Shown here: positions 1 through 11,690 of the stretch, one piece after another
Position numbering within the stretch: position 1 is the stretch's first letter
How the letters are laid out: every line of letters begins with the position of its first letter
Assembly (NCBI GenBank): GCA_024364805.1
Contig: CM044490.1
Span: forward strand, 140,859,819 to 140,923,818
Direction of reading: 5' to 3'
DNA: 64,000 nucleotides
Origin: Euprymna scolopes
Lineage: Eukaryota; Mollusca; Cephalopoda; Sepiida; Sepiolidae
The notes under the pieces: model-generated
What the model was told of the DNA's origin: nothing
Seen by the model: the letters and a program-made list of their open reading frames with translations, nothing else
Database searches by the model: none
Made by a program: the position numbers and the translations under genes

Positions 1-701
1 ATATATATATATATATATAAGAAAGAGAGAGAGAGAGAAAAAATAGATAGATAAATAGAAAGGAAACTTCAGATCAGAGATTAATTCAGCCATGGCCTTT
101 CTATATCATCTGCCTTGCGGATGTTCATATACGCAAATGCGAACGGGTTGTGATACCAAGGTTACGATCAAAGAAATTCATGTAATATGTACATTTCGAA
201 TAATAAAACTATACATACACTAAAATTGATGTTGGAAAATGTTGTCTTTAAGCGCTGCGTATAAACAAGACTAAAATTAAAACATCCCTTAATACTAAGA
301 AACATTCCCTAGGGTGTTCAATTAACCAGTGGGAGTTCAAATTAAACGAATTAAAGTTCGCTTAACAGAAATCGATTTGCGAAGAAGCAGTAAATACAGA
401 ACGAATCTTTAATTTTAATAGTTTTTTCTTCTTCTCATCTGTTCATACTAACAAGGACATAAATAAAGCAAAACTAAACAATACTGACAAAATGAACATA
501 CTTAGAATAGAAACGTTGAACTTTGAGATGCGATGTTTTCTTTATACAACATTATGTGATCTATCATTCCACTGCGTCGTCTGAGCTACAAATATGATTC
601 TCTACAATATGCCATAAAAGTGTATGAAATTTTATTGTTGTTTGATCTACACGTATTATGCGATAGCAGTTATTATCATTTAATCAGCTGTAAAATAAGG
701 C

Positions 702-732
<31 letters not shown>

Positions 733-1060
733 ACCAAAATGTGTGTTAGTGTGTGGGTGTGTGTGTGTGTGTGGGTGTGTGTGTGTGCGCGCGCATTTTT
801 TCTGTGTCCGGCAAAGGCTTTTTAGAGGAAGTTCTCCGGAGTGTTACTATGTCTTAGAACTTTTTATATACTCCTAAGATTATAATATCCACGATTTACG
901 AAACGACGGCATAAATATCTTTTATTTCGGTGACTTACATCTTACACAATTCGCGCTGTGAATTCATTTCTCTACTACTACTATGGCGTGATATTTGACC
1001 TAGAAAGCCATACGTTGACATTCAACCACTTGCGTTTTTAAACGTTTATTTTCGTCCTAC
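1..1060. other. AT-rich stretch without gene; TA and TG microsatellites
   Basis: No coding region or recognisable transposon is visible. The stretch opens with a TA run and a GA run and contains a TA run followed by a TG/GTG run near 704-795. Everything else looks like unique AT-rich DNA. Confidence 0.6.
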
Positions 1061-1307
1061 TCTTGTGTCGTCATGCTATGTCATCAGACTATTAACCACA
1101 AGGCTTCGGGTTCGAGCCTACCTTCCTGCCCAAACTTGTTTCGCTGTTTTCATGTTTTTGTTTTTCCGATTGTTTTTAACAAGTTTAACATCATTTTTTA
1201 AATATTTAAACAAGGTTATTACTTCGCTTATTAATTAGTTTCCACTTTGTTTTGATCTACATCCCAACACGCACACACTTCCGGGCAACGCCGGGCACCC
1301 CCGCTAG
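1060..1307 (+). mobile_element. Helitron-like 3' end with tRNA-like B box
   Basis: The block ends in CTAG followed by T, with a short GC hairpin (CCGG, loop GCAACG, CCGG) about 15 bases before it. This matches the Helitron 3' signature of a hairpin just before CTRR with insertion before a host T. A B-box-like stretch (GGGTTCGAGCC) lies about 190 bases upstream. The same pairing of a B box and a CCGGGCAACGCCGGG-type tail occurs at several other places in the window. The 5' end was not found. Confidence 0.45.
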
Positions 1308-2178
1308 TAACATATAAAATACGATTTTGGAAACTCAAGTAATCTATACTTAATTTTATATTCGTGAATAATTATCCGTGTGCGAAATGTTTGCTACTAC
1401 TGATATATCTTGCAAACTTATAAGTGCTTTCACTTTGCAAAGATTTAATAAGCAGTCTCTTATATTTATATTGTTTTTCGATATGTTAAATTTTTTTTTT
1501 ATCTCGATTGTTCTCGTTATATACTTAATATTTGTAAATGAAACATAAAAATCTGTTCCTTATTTTATTCCTCACTCTTTTGTGTTTAGAGAGTTAAAAT
1601 TTTTGCTTCTGCATAAATTTATTTTAAAGGTTTACTTTTGACATTTAAAGCTGTTGATTAGTAATAAACTATAACAACTTTTTCAGGTAAAAACATTGCG
1701 TACTTAAATGTCAAACACAAGATCAGATATTTTTCTGAGTACATGGCTAGGTTTTTCGGGATTTAAACATGTTAAAATAGTTATCTTACAAGTAGTATAC
1801 AACACATTATTGTAACCAAAGGCAAGAAAAGTTGGGTTTTTTTTTCAATTTTAAATGGAAATTTTATACCTAGACCAATAATTGATAATATTTTAAGTGC
1901 AACAAAATGTACATGATTATAACATAACTAAGAGGTAATTTTCCGATTCGATTTTAATTAAATTGTCATCATTTATTTTTCAGAATCGATTTAAATTGAA
2001 TTGTTATACTTTATTTTCTAAAGTTTATAAAAGTGCACTTAAAATATTGATGAATTTAAAATTAATATTTGTAATCTTGTACCTTAATTTATAGAGTTTA
2101 TAAAATAATTTTATTTTACCATTCTCAGGCTTTGCATTTAAGTTTCCTAACACACACGCACACATATATGTTATTTGT
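1308..2178. other. AT-rich stretch, nothing recognised
   Basis: No open reading frame of note, no repeat termini and no RNA-like module seen. It contains a few related short AT-rich segments (about 1,860-2,110) but nothing that I can assign. Confidence 0.5.
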
Positions 2179-2179
2179 A

Positions 2180-2237
2180 CTCATCGACATACAGTCCTGT
2201 TTCGTTGTATCACAACTCATCAGTACCGCTAGACTAG
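2180..2237 (-). ncRNA. Type I hammerhead ribozyme (family A, copy A1)
   Basis: Core CTGATGA is the complement of 2,217-2,223 and GAAA the complement of 2,200-2,203. Stem II is GTTGT/ACAAC with loop GAT. Stem III is ACAG/CTGT with a two-base loop. The predicted cleavage triplet is GTA. Stem I is CGGTA/TGTCG, all paired if G-U is allowed. Compared with copy A2, one C has become T opposite G, so pairing is kept. All conserved core bases are present. Activity is inferred, not shown. Confidence 0.75.
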
Positions 2238-2297
2238 CATCTCTCCCTAGCCAAGGATTGAACCTAGACCTGTCGTGTTGACAGTCGGCAGTTCTCC

Positions 2298-2300
<3 letters not shown>
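2180..2300 (-). mobile_element. Truncated tRNA-like/hammerhead element, family A (copy A1)
   Basis: On the minus strand this carries a tRNA-like B box (GGTTCAATCCT) followed about 20 bases later by a complete hammerhead ribozyme. It matches the copies at 32,731-33,131 closely. The tRNA-like part is cut off at its A-box side, where a long TA microsatellite begins at 2,301. The element is non-coding, about 120 bp, and probably a 5'-truncated SINE or retrozyme copy. Confidence 0.75.

Positions 2301-2352
<52 letters not shown>
2301..2352. repeat. TA microsatellite
   Basis: About 52 bp of uninterrupted TA. It directly joins the truncated hammerhead element on one side and a Helitron-like element on the other. 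Confidence 0.95.
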
Positions 2353-2356
<4 letters not shown>

Positions 2357-2357
<1 letters not shown>

Positions 2358-3092
2358 TAGCAAAAGTACCCGTCATTTACTAGGTTCAAAAACAGCCTAC
2401 AGAAAATGGACTCTGATTTATTAAAGTATGAAGGCTTGTAAAGAGATAGCTTAGAATTTGGAGGTTTCAAAACCAAAGCAAAATATGATGAAAGTAAAAA
2501 TAAAATGGATAAACCCCATAATTTATTATACCATACCTGTTCACACGGAAACACTTATCACAATATTCCGTGGATCTTTATAAAAAAAACTTGTTAAACT
2601 TTGTGACATATTTCCATTCTATGGAGGTCAGGCACGAACGAACATCCCATAATTTTATTATACCATATTTCCTCAAACTGAAACATAATTATCGAAGTAT
2701 ACTTACGCAGATAGATATGAAAAGTCTTTATTAAAGTTTGTGCCTATTTCCATTCTATGGAGGCCAGGCGCGAACGCAGACCCCACAATTTTATTACACC
2801 ATCCCTATTTAAGTTAAAACATACTTATCAAAGTATTATTATGTATGTCTATATCAGAACCACTTGTAAACGTTATTTTTTTTAATTTTTAAATTTTTTA
2901 TTGCCATACTTTGTGGATCAGGTGCGTACGCAGACCCCACAATTTTAATGAATCATCATTATGCCAGATCAAACATACAGCTCGATACAGCTTCTACCAT
3001 TATATGTGATCAGTTTTCTATTATAGTCAACCATATAGGAGCCTATTCGTGATCAAACACACACACACAGACGTTCAGCTTTATATTATAGA
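2357..3092 (-). mobile_element. Helitron-like element, family H2 (copy 1)
   Basis: Read on the minus strand it starts TCTATAATATAAAGCTGAAC and ends GACGGGTACTTTTGCTAG, flanked by A and T, as expected for Helitron insertion between A and T with TC and CTRR ends. It holds diverged internal repeats of about 140-150 bp, each with TTTCCATTCTATGGAGG and CCCCACAATTTTA (near 2,610, 2,745 and 2,900). No protein is encoded, so it is non-autonomous. Related copies lie at 16,300-17,048 (opposite strand) and 49,207-49,924. The Helitron assignment rests on the ends only. Confidence 0.6.
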
Positions 3093-3171
3093 TAAGTAAA
3101 AAATACAATGAAGATATAGAAACTATATAGCAATGTATATAGATGTATTCATTTATTTTATAAGGGTATAC

Positions 3172-3250
3172 AGCAATTAGGTGTTGGTTAAGTGATAACT
3201 ATTTACACAATTGTATTCCGAAGCCTAATGCTTCTCATCAGAAGAGTAGT
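3172..3250 (-). ncRNA. Decayed hammerhead ribozyme of a different family
   Basis: On the minus strand CTGATGA (complement of 3,235-3,241 region) is followed by a perfect stem II, GAAGC/GCTTC, with loop ATTAG. Next comes GGAA in place of GAAA, then a stem III ATAC/GTGT with loop AATT and an A at the cleavage position. The flanks give a partial stem I. One core base differs (second base of GAAA), so it is probably inactive. There is no tRNA-like module next to it. Hammerheads of this kind occur in the terminal repeats of Penelope-like elements, which is a possible source. Confidence 0.5.
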
Positions 3251-3254
3251 ACTG

Positions 3255-4345
3255 GTTTTAATTGTTAAGGAATTTAGTAGCGTGGCATTGAAGAATTTTC
3301 AGTCGGAACTGTTGTACTTTCTAAGTATGATCAGGAAAAATGGGAAATTCGGAGAATGCAGTTTAAAACCAATGTTATTGCGTAGCTTCCTCAATTGGAA
3401 AACAAATTAAAGTTCTGCCTTTAAATTGCTTCCTAGCTTTTGGGATATAAGATAGAGTTGTTAAGTGATTGAAGCTAAGCAACCAATGTCCGGATTACTG
3501 TGCTGTGTTACGAGAGCAAGAAAGAGAATGGATCATACAGAAAATATATTGTTAAGCCTAGTAAATATAAAAACTTATACTTGGATACCTCATTTGTCTG
3601 TCTTCAATGAAGGTGAACACTATGACAACAATAATGCCAGTTTTTTTTTGTTGTTGTTGTTTTTTTTTGGTATTTGTATATACAATCTAAGGGTGTGATT
3701 TTATTTAACGAGGTTATCTCTTCCGGTACTAATCACATGGTAGACATAAAAAAAATCTTGTCATTATATCGTTACTATACGCACGTGATGCTAAAGAGGT
3801 CTGAAAGGCATTAATTAAGATTATTTGTTCCAGGAGAGATTTTTTTTGTCTTGATAAAAGCTAATTGATGACATCATAATCGTTAATGTTAATTCACCTC
3901 TTATATGCTTTTTTAACCTATTCTATGCGAGAATGAACGTCTTCTGTAATTTTCCCCAGGTTACCTTAACAAATAAACAGGAGTTCGTCTGAAATCATTG
4001 GCTGTCTTTTGTGGCTTTAAATGTTTTCTACATAATTATGTACATTTTCTCATGCCTATTTTGAGGATTCGTCATCATTTGTACTCAGAATGTTTTATCA
4101 TAGTTGAACTCGGGTACTATCAAGGTCAAAAGTATATTTGTTAAGAACGATGTCAATGGCAGAAAAAATGAAAAGAAAAATTGAAGTTGGGTTTCTCAAA
4201 ATTTTATTCAAATATATGTTGATTTTATTGACATGTTTAATCGATGCATCTCAATTGCAAATTTCAGAACCAATTTTGACTTTTAGTTAAGGGAAAACAA
4301 AGGTAATTATGAAGCCAACTCAGAGACTGACTAGCTAGTGACCTA
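3255..4345. other. Gene-free stretch, nothing recognised
   Basis: AT-rich DNA with short chance reading frames only. The two small forward frames near 3,192-3,700 have no recognisable domain and contain a poly-T run, so I do not call them genes. Confidence 0.5.
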
Positions 4346-4351
4346 AATTGA

Positions 4352-4720
4352 CAAAATGCACAAACTTATATGCAATTTGATTTACTCTGTTGTATTTTTT
4401 CTCTGCAAACCCTCTCTTACATACGTGATGTTGCTTGTTCGTCTTTTTTTAAATTTCATCATGACATGTGCTCTTTAGAATTATCAGATCTTTTCTCGGC
4501 TTCCTTTGTTCCTGTGCGTTTGACGCGCTTGTCTAGTAGTCTCCAATTCGCTATTTCGAAACCTCATTGTAATACAGCTTCATATTCCAATATCTTTTTC
4601 CAATAATTGTAGAACTCTCCTCCTGTAGACTGTTTTCCTTCCACTTATATGGATTATTCAGAAGTAAGGTCAACAGGTATTTCCTGTATTTGCAGTTATT
4701 ATTATTCATTATTATTAACT
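4352..4720 (+). pseudogene. LINE (Jockey/CR1-like) 3' end relic
   Basis: The translation contains the conserved C-terminal pattern of Jockey/CR1-type LINE proteins: a leucine-rich stretch, SLEL.DLF.A, P.R.TRLSSSL, then a segment like F.STY and S.VNRYF near 4,640-4,680 in another frame. This part follows the reverse transcriptase in intact elements. Only about the last 100 codons remain and they are frameshifted, so the copy is dead on arrival and 5' truncated, as is usual for LINEs. Similar ends occur at 25,800-26,340, 35,637-35,930 and 44,465-44,830. Confidence 0.6.
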
Positions 4721-4724
4721 CTTT

Positions 4725-5093
4725 ATAGCAAGTGATAATTAAAAAAAAAACAAAAAAAACTTACAGCCCGAACACTAAGAACGAGCTTCAATCGGCTGTG
4801 TTTCCTCGTCCATCTACCGAATGGATAGAACATGTAAACTTTACAAGATATTCTTCTCTAGATAAATTATTGAATGTGACTACCTGCCTGATAACGGTTG
4901 CTAATAATCTGAGACAAGTGTTTCGCAACAGTAAGAAACGTGCGTGACTCCATTTGGAAAAACAAAAGCAGTTCGTAGTTATAACATTCCCCGGATATCG
5001 TGCATCATGCAGTCACTCTTGCTATATGTTAATTAATTTTTGAAATAAATAACTCACTGTTAATATATGAAGACACACACACACATATATATA

Positions 5094-5127
<34 letters not shown>
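4725..5127. other. Gene-free stretch ending in TA/TG microsatellite
   Basis: No recognised element up to a CA, TATA and TG repeat at about 5,075-5,127, which abuts the LTR-like piece that follows. Confidence 0.5.
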
Positions 5128-5400
5128 TGTGGTGGCACCCACTCATTTACATATGTGGATAATATTACACATAAATAGCAAGACTCGGTTAGTCTGAGTG
5201 TGTGTTAACCAGAAACCACCGGAGGCCGAGCCGAGAGCAGATATGTTCTCCAGCCAATACTCTCTTACTTGACAACCATTATGTAAATATACTGTAAATA
5301 TACTTTTTTCTAATACACTTCTTATTGATCTACTTTTGTTTTGTTGAATCTTCATTTGTATTGCCTTATACGTTATTTGGTTCAACCTGCAAACATAACA
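5128..5400 (+). mobile_element. Solo or end-truncated Ty3/Gypsy-type LTR fossil
   Basis: About 273 bp beginning TGTGGTGGCACCC and ending AACATAACA, i.e. TG...CA ends. It is followed at once by GTTGGCGACGAAGATGAACG, which looks like the primer-binding region that follows a Gypsy 5' LTR. Almost no internal sequence follows. No matching LTR was seen in the window, so it does not clearly belong to the Gypsy body at 6.9-11.7 kb. Age cannot be estimated from one LTR. Confidence 0.55.
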
Positions 5401-5424
5401 GTTGGCGACGAAGATGAACGTCAA

Positions 5425-5955
5425 ACATAACAATATATATCGTAGTTAATACTTTAATCGGTTAAACATTGTAGAAATAAAAAACAACCATAAAATTTTT
5501 TGCGTTAATAAAAATATTTGTAATCTGTTTTTTCGGTATACGTTATCTGTTCTGTTCTCGAGCAAGGAAAGGGGAATCTTTCCCAGCTGATAGAAATAAT
5601 TTTAAAAAATGATAAAAGACGTGGATTTAGTCGTATCCGTCACGTGAATGACATTCGAACCGATATAATATCTTTATTTCCTAAATAATAATGCGTCCCG
5701 GCGTTGTGCGTTGAAAAACTAAAATGCAGATTTATGAAAAATATAAATATCAGAATATTAATTCTGGAAAGATAAAAATAAGTGCATAAAAATCGTCAGA
5801 TGTAGATGTCTAAACACTTAACGATTCCGAAATGTGCTGTTTTTCATGTAATTGAATGTGAAGCGTTAGTTATTATTCTAGAATAATTATTACACTTGGA
5901 GTAAAAAAATGGAGCTTAGACGTTTGGACAATGTTAAGGCATTGTTAATTCAAAA
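5425..5955. other. AT-rich stretch, nothing recognised
   Basis: No gene or repeat termini identified between the LTR-like piece and the tRNA-like block. Confidence 0.5.
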
Positions 5956-5959
5956 CCCG

Positions 5960-6081
5960 GCATAGCAACAGCAGAATAGCTTAATAGTTAGACGCACCAA
6001 CTGTGGTTTGGGCGGTCGAGTTTCAATCCTGGCTTGAGGTTTTACACAAAGGGCCCGGTCTAAGCCGGGTTGACATGCTAG
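5960..6081 (+). mobile_element. tRNA-like module joined to Helitron-like 3' tail
   Basis: An A-box-like stretch (TAGCTTAATAGTTAGACG) and a B-box-like stretch (GAGTTTCAATCC) have tRNA-like spacing. They are followed by a perfect small hairpin (CCCGG, loop TCTAAG, CCGGG) and then CTAG before T at 6,078-6,081, next to a TA run. The hairpin-plus-CTAG tail is Helitron-like. The tRNA-like part could drive RNA polymerase III, but it does not fold as a clean tRNA by eye. Confidence 0.45.
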
Positions 6082-6089
6082 TATATATA

Positions 6090-6940
6090 TATGTGTATAT
6101 GTGTATATGCATATATGTATTTATATGGATAAAAATGTGCCACGCGTCTGCGGATGGAATGTGAGGAACATGACAGCTAAACCAGAATTGTTTCAATATT
6201 TCTCACGAATGTAAACAAAATTTGTTATTGTTTGAGAAAGAATGTAGCAGTAAAAAGAATCTGGTTATGTTGAGATTTTTAAAAGGACAGGAAAAAGTGA
6301 CACGAAAAAGATGGGAAATGGATTTTTGATTGTCAACCAAGCGGACGCAACGATATACTTCTCTCTGTCGCTCTACTACTCCTCTCTCTATCAACCATAA
6401 CAGAGAAACAACAAGGAATAAAAACGGAATGTTGCTTACACCAAATGTGCTGTTGTGTATATGAATTCTAGAAAAAAGATTCATAATATAACAACTCAAT
6501 TTTGGTTGCCGTGACCTTTGCTTTTAAGGAAAAAAATGCAAGATCGAACTAGCACGACGGACAACGTGAAACGGGTCCTTAAAAGAAAAAAAAACAGAAG
6601 AAAAAACAAACAAAAAGAGACAAAGAACAAGCAAGAAAAAGGAACAAAGCGAGTTAAGTGACGTTCGATAGTTCCCTGTGAGTTTCTGCTCTAAAAAGAT
6701 ATATAGGAAACACAAACACAAGACAAACAAGCTCGTCTATGTACATGTGTGGATGACATTTTGTATGCATTGAGTAACAAGAAAAAAAACTCAAATTTCG
6801 TTCAAAATTTGATTGTGATATTTTTCCATTTTTTACATTTATTTCTTTCGTTTGATTGCATATTGGTTAATACGTAGGTTAAGAAAATAAATAAAATAAG
6901 TACATAAAATAGAGCAGGAAATTTTTAGAAGTTTCATTCA
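6090..6940. other. Gene-free stretch upstream of the Gypsy fossil
   Basis: No open frame of interest. A stretch near 6,501 (TTTGGTTGCCGTGACC) faintly resembles a Gypsy primer-binding site, which would put a 5' LTR upstream. I could not find the matching repeat downstream of 11.7 kb, so no LTR is called. Confidence 0.4.
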
Positions 6941-9900
6941 GGATTTGACAACGGAGTTAAGGAATGCCGTTAGTTTGGTGTCGAACACAATTATGGGAGA
7001 ATCCCTGCTTAAAAACATAAAACCATTAGGGAGGAGAGAAAATGGCGGTTACAAAAAATTAGGGGACGACTTAGAGATATATTTTAGGGTGATAGGGCTC
7101 TGGATGAAGAAAAATGTCAAGCAGCTCTTCTAACAACAAAGGGTTTGGTTGGACAATACATTAGTACCCTGGTAGTTAGAAATGCGCATATAACATTGGA
7201 AGGGTTGAAGAGTTCCTTAGAAGAATACTATGGAATTGTCACAAACCCCAACGCGCATATAGTTGAGTTAGCTAATGTAAGACAGGGTAGCTCGGAGTGT
7301 ATCCAAGACTATATGCAGAAGATATTAAAGCTAATAGAAGGAGCCTATAGTGGGATAGATTCAAAAAATGAGATAGTTACCAAACTGGTAGTAGGGTTTT
7401 TTATAGAAGGCCTCCGAGACCGCAGTAATTAGGCACGAGCCGAGGGATCTTCAGGCGCTATATCAAAAAACCTTAACAGAAGTACAATGGAAGATCCGGC
7501 TTGATGCAAACCATGAATATGAAGACGAACCCATGGAGGTTTGTCACACTAGACGGCGGATTCAACTTAACGCCATGGGTCCAGCTAGATTCACAAAACA
7601 CGATGATAAATGGAGAAACGGGAACCAAGTAAGAAATAGGGGTCTGGCATATACAACTAGGGAAAGCGAAAGAGCTAGACATAGTATAAGGTGTTTCTAT
7701 TGAGGTAGAGAAGGCCGCGTGTGGAGAAAATGTAGAGAACGTATCCAGGGAAACGGAGGCGCCCCATTCGTAGGACAGCCGACGAACGCAAGAGGAAATT
7801 ACCGATGCACATGATCGGTATAATGAGCGCAACAAATTCCATTACGGTTAGCTTAGAAGGGAAAAATTATAGAGCTCTAGTGGATACGGAAGCAGAATTT
7901 TCGGTAGTGAAGAGTAGTGTTTTTAATGCATTGAGACAGTGTCCTGAGTTAAGAAAAAAAAGCAGTCAATTTAAGGACAGCAATTAAGTGTGGAATATAT
8001 CGCACGATTAAGAATAGGAGTAGGAAGCTAGTCCACACAGCCTGAATTTTTTGTGGTCGAAAATCTCACCAGAAGTGTAATATTAGGCCGTGATTGGCTT
8101 AGGCAAAATGGGGTGAGAATGTATTTTGATTTAGGAGCCATAAGGTTAGGAAATGAATATACAGCTTTAGAGGAAGATGCTCATATTTCAACGATAGTTA
8201 ACTGGCCGAGAAAATAACATTAAAACCACAGCATCTACATACATGCAATGCACGTGCAGGTTTTAATAACGGTCAGGGATTGGAATATGAGATAGAGCAA
8301 AAAAGCAACGGATTTGTTAGTAAACTGAGTGGAATTTCAGTGGCTAATGCTATAAAAATTAATAAGTCTAGTAAGATTCCATTGCTGATAATTAATAATA
8401 CAAACCAGACAGTCACTTTAAAAAAGGGGTGTCCGATAGTTAAGTGAAGTTTGGCGGGTAGCATTACTGCGATTACCATGCCAGATAAACAAAATAAGAT
8501 CTCGGGTGAAAACTTGGAAGAAATAAATGTATCTGAGGAATTCAAGTTGGAGATCGATAGGTTACTAAAGCGGAATAGGGATTTGTTCGTTACGGAGGAC
8601 AAGGATTTGGGCAGAACCAATACAGTAGAGATGCGTATCGACACAGGTACGCATGAGCCCATACATAAATGCCCGTATCGAACACCGCTAAAGCAAAGAA
8701 GGATAGTATATTCAGCAGTAGATGGAATGATGCGGGCAGGAGAATAGAAAGATCAAATAGCCCATGAAGTCTTCCTATAGTAAGAAAAGAAAGATTGTAG
8801 TAAAAGATTTTGTGTAGACTTTAGAGCATTAAATAAAGTCACAAAGAAGTATGCCCAAGCATTCCCAGTAATTGACGATATTTTAGCATCGCGTGGGTCA
8901 GCAAAATACTTCTCGAAATTAGATTTAAAATCAGGATACTGGCAGGTTAAGTTGAATGAGAACGATAAGGAGAAAACAACGTTCACCTGCCACCGGGGGT
9001 TATTTCATTTTAATGTGATGCCGTTCGAACTAGCGAACATTCCCGGAGTCTTCCAAGAATTAATGTCCATAGTTTTACAGGGACAGGATGAATTTGCATT
9101 ACCGTATTTGAATGACATACTAACATTCTCCAATACGAAAGAAGACCATTTAAAGCACATAGATAAGGTGTTCGGTAGCTTACGCAAACATAATCTCAGA
9201 TTAAAAGCCAAAAAGTGCGAGTTCTTTAGAAAAATACAGTATCTGGGGTTCAAGGTTTAGGGAGAGGGGTGTACAGCCAGACCTGGACAAAGTCAAATAT
9301 ATAAAATCGATTTTGACTCCAACCACTGTGAGACAAGTAAGGGCTTTCATCGGTATGACGTCATACTATTGGCGATTTATAAAAGAAATTTCCGATATCA
9401 CTGAGCCGTTAGTTCTGTTGACGAGGAAGTATGCGCATTTTCAATGGCATGACGCATACCAGTCTTCCTTTGAAACCCAAAAAACGAAGCTCGTGGACAT
9501 GGTAATATTGGCATATCCCGATCCTGATAGGAACAATAGACTGTATACAGACTCCTGCGATCATTCGATTGGAGCATGTTTGTCACAGATGGTCTATGAT
9601 CAGAGAGCGGGTAAAGAGGTAGAAAAGCCAATTTACTTTTTATCTCATCAGCTGAGTAACATCCAGACGAGATGCTCAACGAAAGAGAAGGAAGCATATG
9701 CGATACACTATGCCCTTAATAAGTTAAACCACTACTTGCATAGTGCAACGTTCACCATCTATACAGATCATAGACCCCTAGAATATCTGTTAAACTCATC
9801 GATACAAAATAGGAAAATACAAACATGATTTTTAAGCATGGCTGGATATAATTGTACCATACAGTACCTGAAGGGGAAAGATAATGTTTGTGCAGATCTC

Positions 9901-11690
9901 TTGTCACGATCGGTGGATTCGAGTCAGGACAGTGATGATCCTCCGGTAGAGATAGATACTAGAAACTATCTAGTGAGTGCGATAAAGTCGAATCTCTTTG
10001 AGCCGAAAGAGTATGCCTCATATAAGAATGCTGAGGACTCATCGGTTAAGCACAAACGACCTACGTTATCGGGTATAGATCTAATTAGGGAACAGCTCGG
10101 ATGGTATCCAAGACTATATGCAAAGGATATATTAGAATTGAAGATGCGGATAAAAAATAGTAAAGCGTCCAAAGTAGAACAGAATAGTAATGGACGAAGT
10201 CGTGTATTATTTGTGGCAACCTGACAACGAACCATTGACTAGATTATATGCACCGTCACATCTGGGAAAAAGGGTGTTAGTACAATATCGCGACGATAAT
10301 GGTCACATAGGCGTGGAAAAGACGTATCACGCCATGAGACAAAAATATTTCTGGCCTGGTTTAGTTAAAGAGGTAAACGAATACATAGGTAAATGTATTC
10401 CATGCCAGGCCAGAACTTTGAAGAAACAACAACCTCAAATGCAGGACTGCGATCTGTCCCCATTTCCTTTTGCAAAGTCGGCATTAGATGTTTCTGGGTC
10501 CTACCCAAAGACATTTTCGGGTAACCAGTACATAGTAACTTCCATAGATATGTATAGTGGTTGGACGGAAGCTTTTGCGGTCCCCAATAAGAAAGCAGAA
10601 ACTGTGGTGCATCTGTTAATTGACGAGATTTTTCCCGGATTCGGGGCACCACTTCAGTTTTAACAGATAATGGTCCCGAAAATATAAATAAGGTGATGAA
10701 GAAGGCATTAGAGGACATTAATGTAGATCACGTGACCACATCATTTTATCACCCGCAGAGTAATGGAAATGTTGAAAGTTTACACAGAACGATGCATGAT
10801 GTTTTAGCAAAGAAGATAGGGGACAACGAACAGTCATGCGACATTTATATAAATCAAATGTTAGCGGCTTTCAGGTTTCATGTGAGCGAAACAACAAAGT
10901 TCTCACCATATTATTTGCTTTATAACAGGGACGTTAATCTGCCACAAGATAATATATTGAGACCACGTAGAGTGTAATATGGTGATGAACATCACAAGAT
11001 CGCTCTACAAGAAATGCATCGGACCTTTACGTTAGTTAGAAATAATATTAAAAAAGCTAGGAAAAAGATGATAAAACTTTCAGAGAGAAAAACAAAATCA
11101 GTAGAATTTAAGATTGGTGACTTAGTTTATTACAAAAACCATCAAAGAATAGGAAAACTAGACGTACGTTGGAATCCCTATTATGTAGTTATAGAAAAAA
11201 CAGGTCCTATCTCTTATAGAATTAGGGATCAATTAACGGGCTCTGTGTCTAAGGTGCATGCAGAACATCTCAGGGCAACATCTATTGAGGAGTGGGAGAT
11301 CCCCACTACAGAGAGGCCGTTAAGGAAAACTGCATTGACCGCTCCCGAGGTATCAAGTGATTCGGAGAGTGAGTCAGTACCAGAAGATACTGATTTTCCA
11401 ATGCAGAAGTGTCAACATCGGCGGGAGAATTTCGATGAAGAATCTGACGTCCCGTTGATGGAGCGCCGTATCTTGCGACGTATGTCGGCAGGAAGTGTAA
11501 ATGGCCTAACGGCGAGATTCGAAAATGTTGCGGAGATAAGTGGCTATGAAGATATTAAATTTCGTCCGGCAAAAGAAATCAAAATCGACACAGAAATTAA
11601 TAGGAATAGTACAGAGGCTAGGAGAGAGAATAGTGGACGAAAGAACGGGAGGTGTTTAGGATGGGTTAAGGAAATATTCTGTTTATAAAT
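6940..11690 (+). mobile_element. Ty3/Gypsy LTR retrotransposon fossil (Gypsy-1), broken
   Basis: Parts are in the usual Ty3/Gypsy order: gag-like (about 6,945-7,780, ending in a zinc-knuckle-like region), protease-like (about 7,805-8,200), reverse transcriptase (about 8,450-9,260), RNase H (about 9,480-9,830), and integrase with its HHCC zinc finger (about 10,285-10,420), catalytic core (about 10,480-10,980) and C-terminal GPY/F-type module (about 11,095-11,280). An acidic and basic tail runs to 11,688. RNase H between reverse transcriptase and integrase is the Ty3/Gypsy order. The copy is broken, with roughly ten interruptions, and the LTRs were not found. Large recognisable blocks survive, so it is of intermediate age. 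Confidence 0.9.

Noticed and set aside
1080-1095. TCATCAG on the plus strand, i.e. CTGATGA on the minus strand.
   Set aside because: The following bases form no stem and lack GAAA.
6203-6730. Minus-strand frames rich in F, L, S upstream of the Gypsy fossil.
   Set aside because: They are translations of purine-rich plus-strand sequence with no domain.
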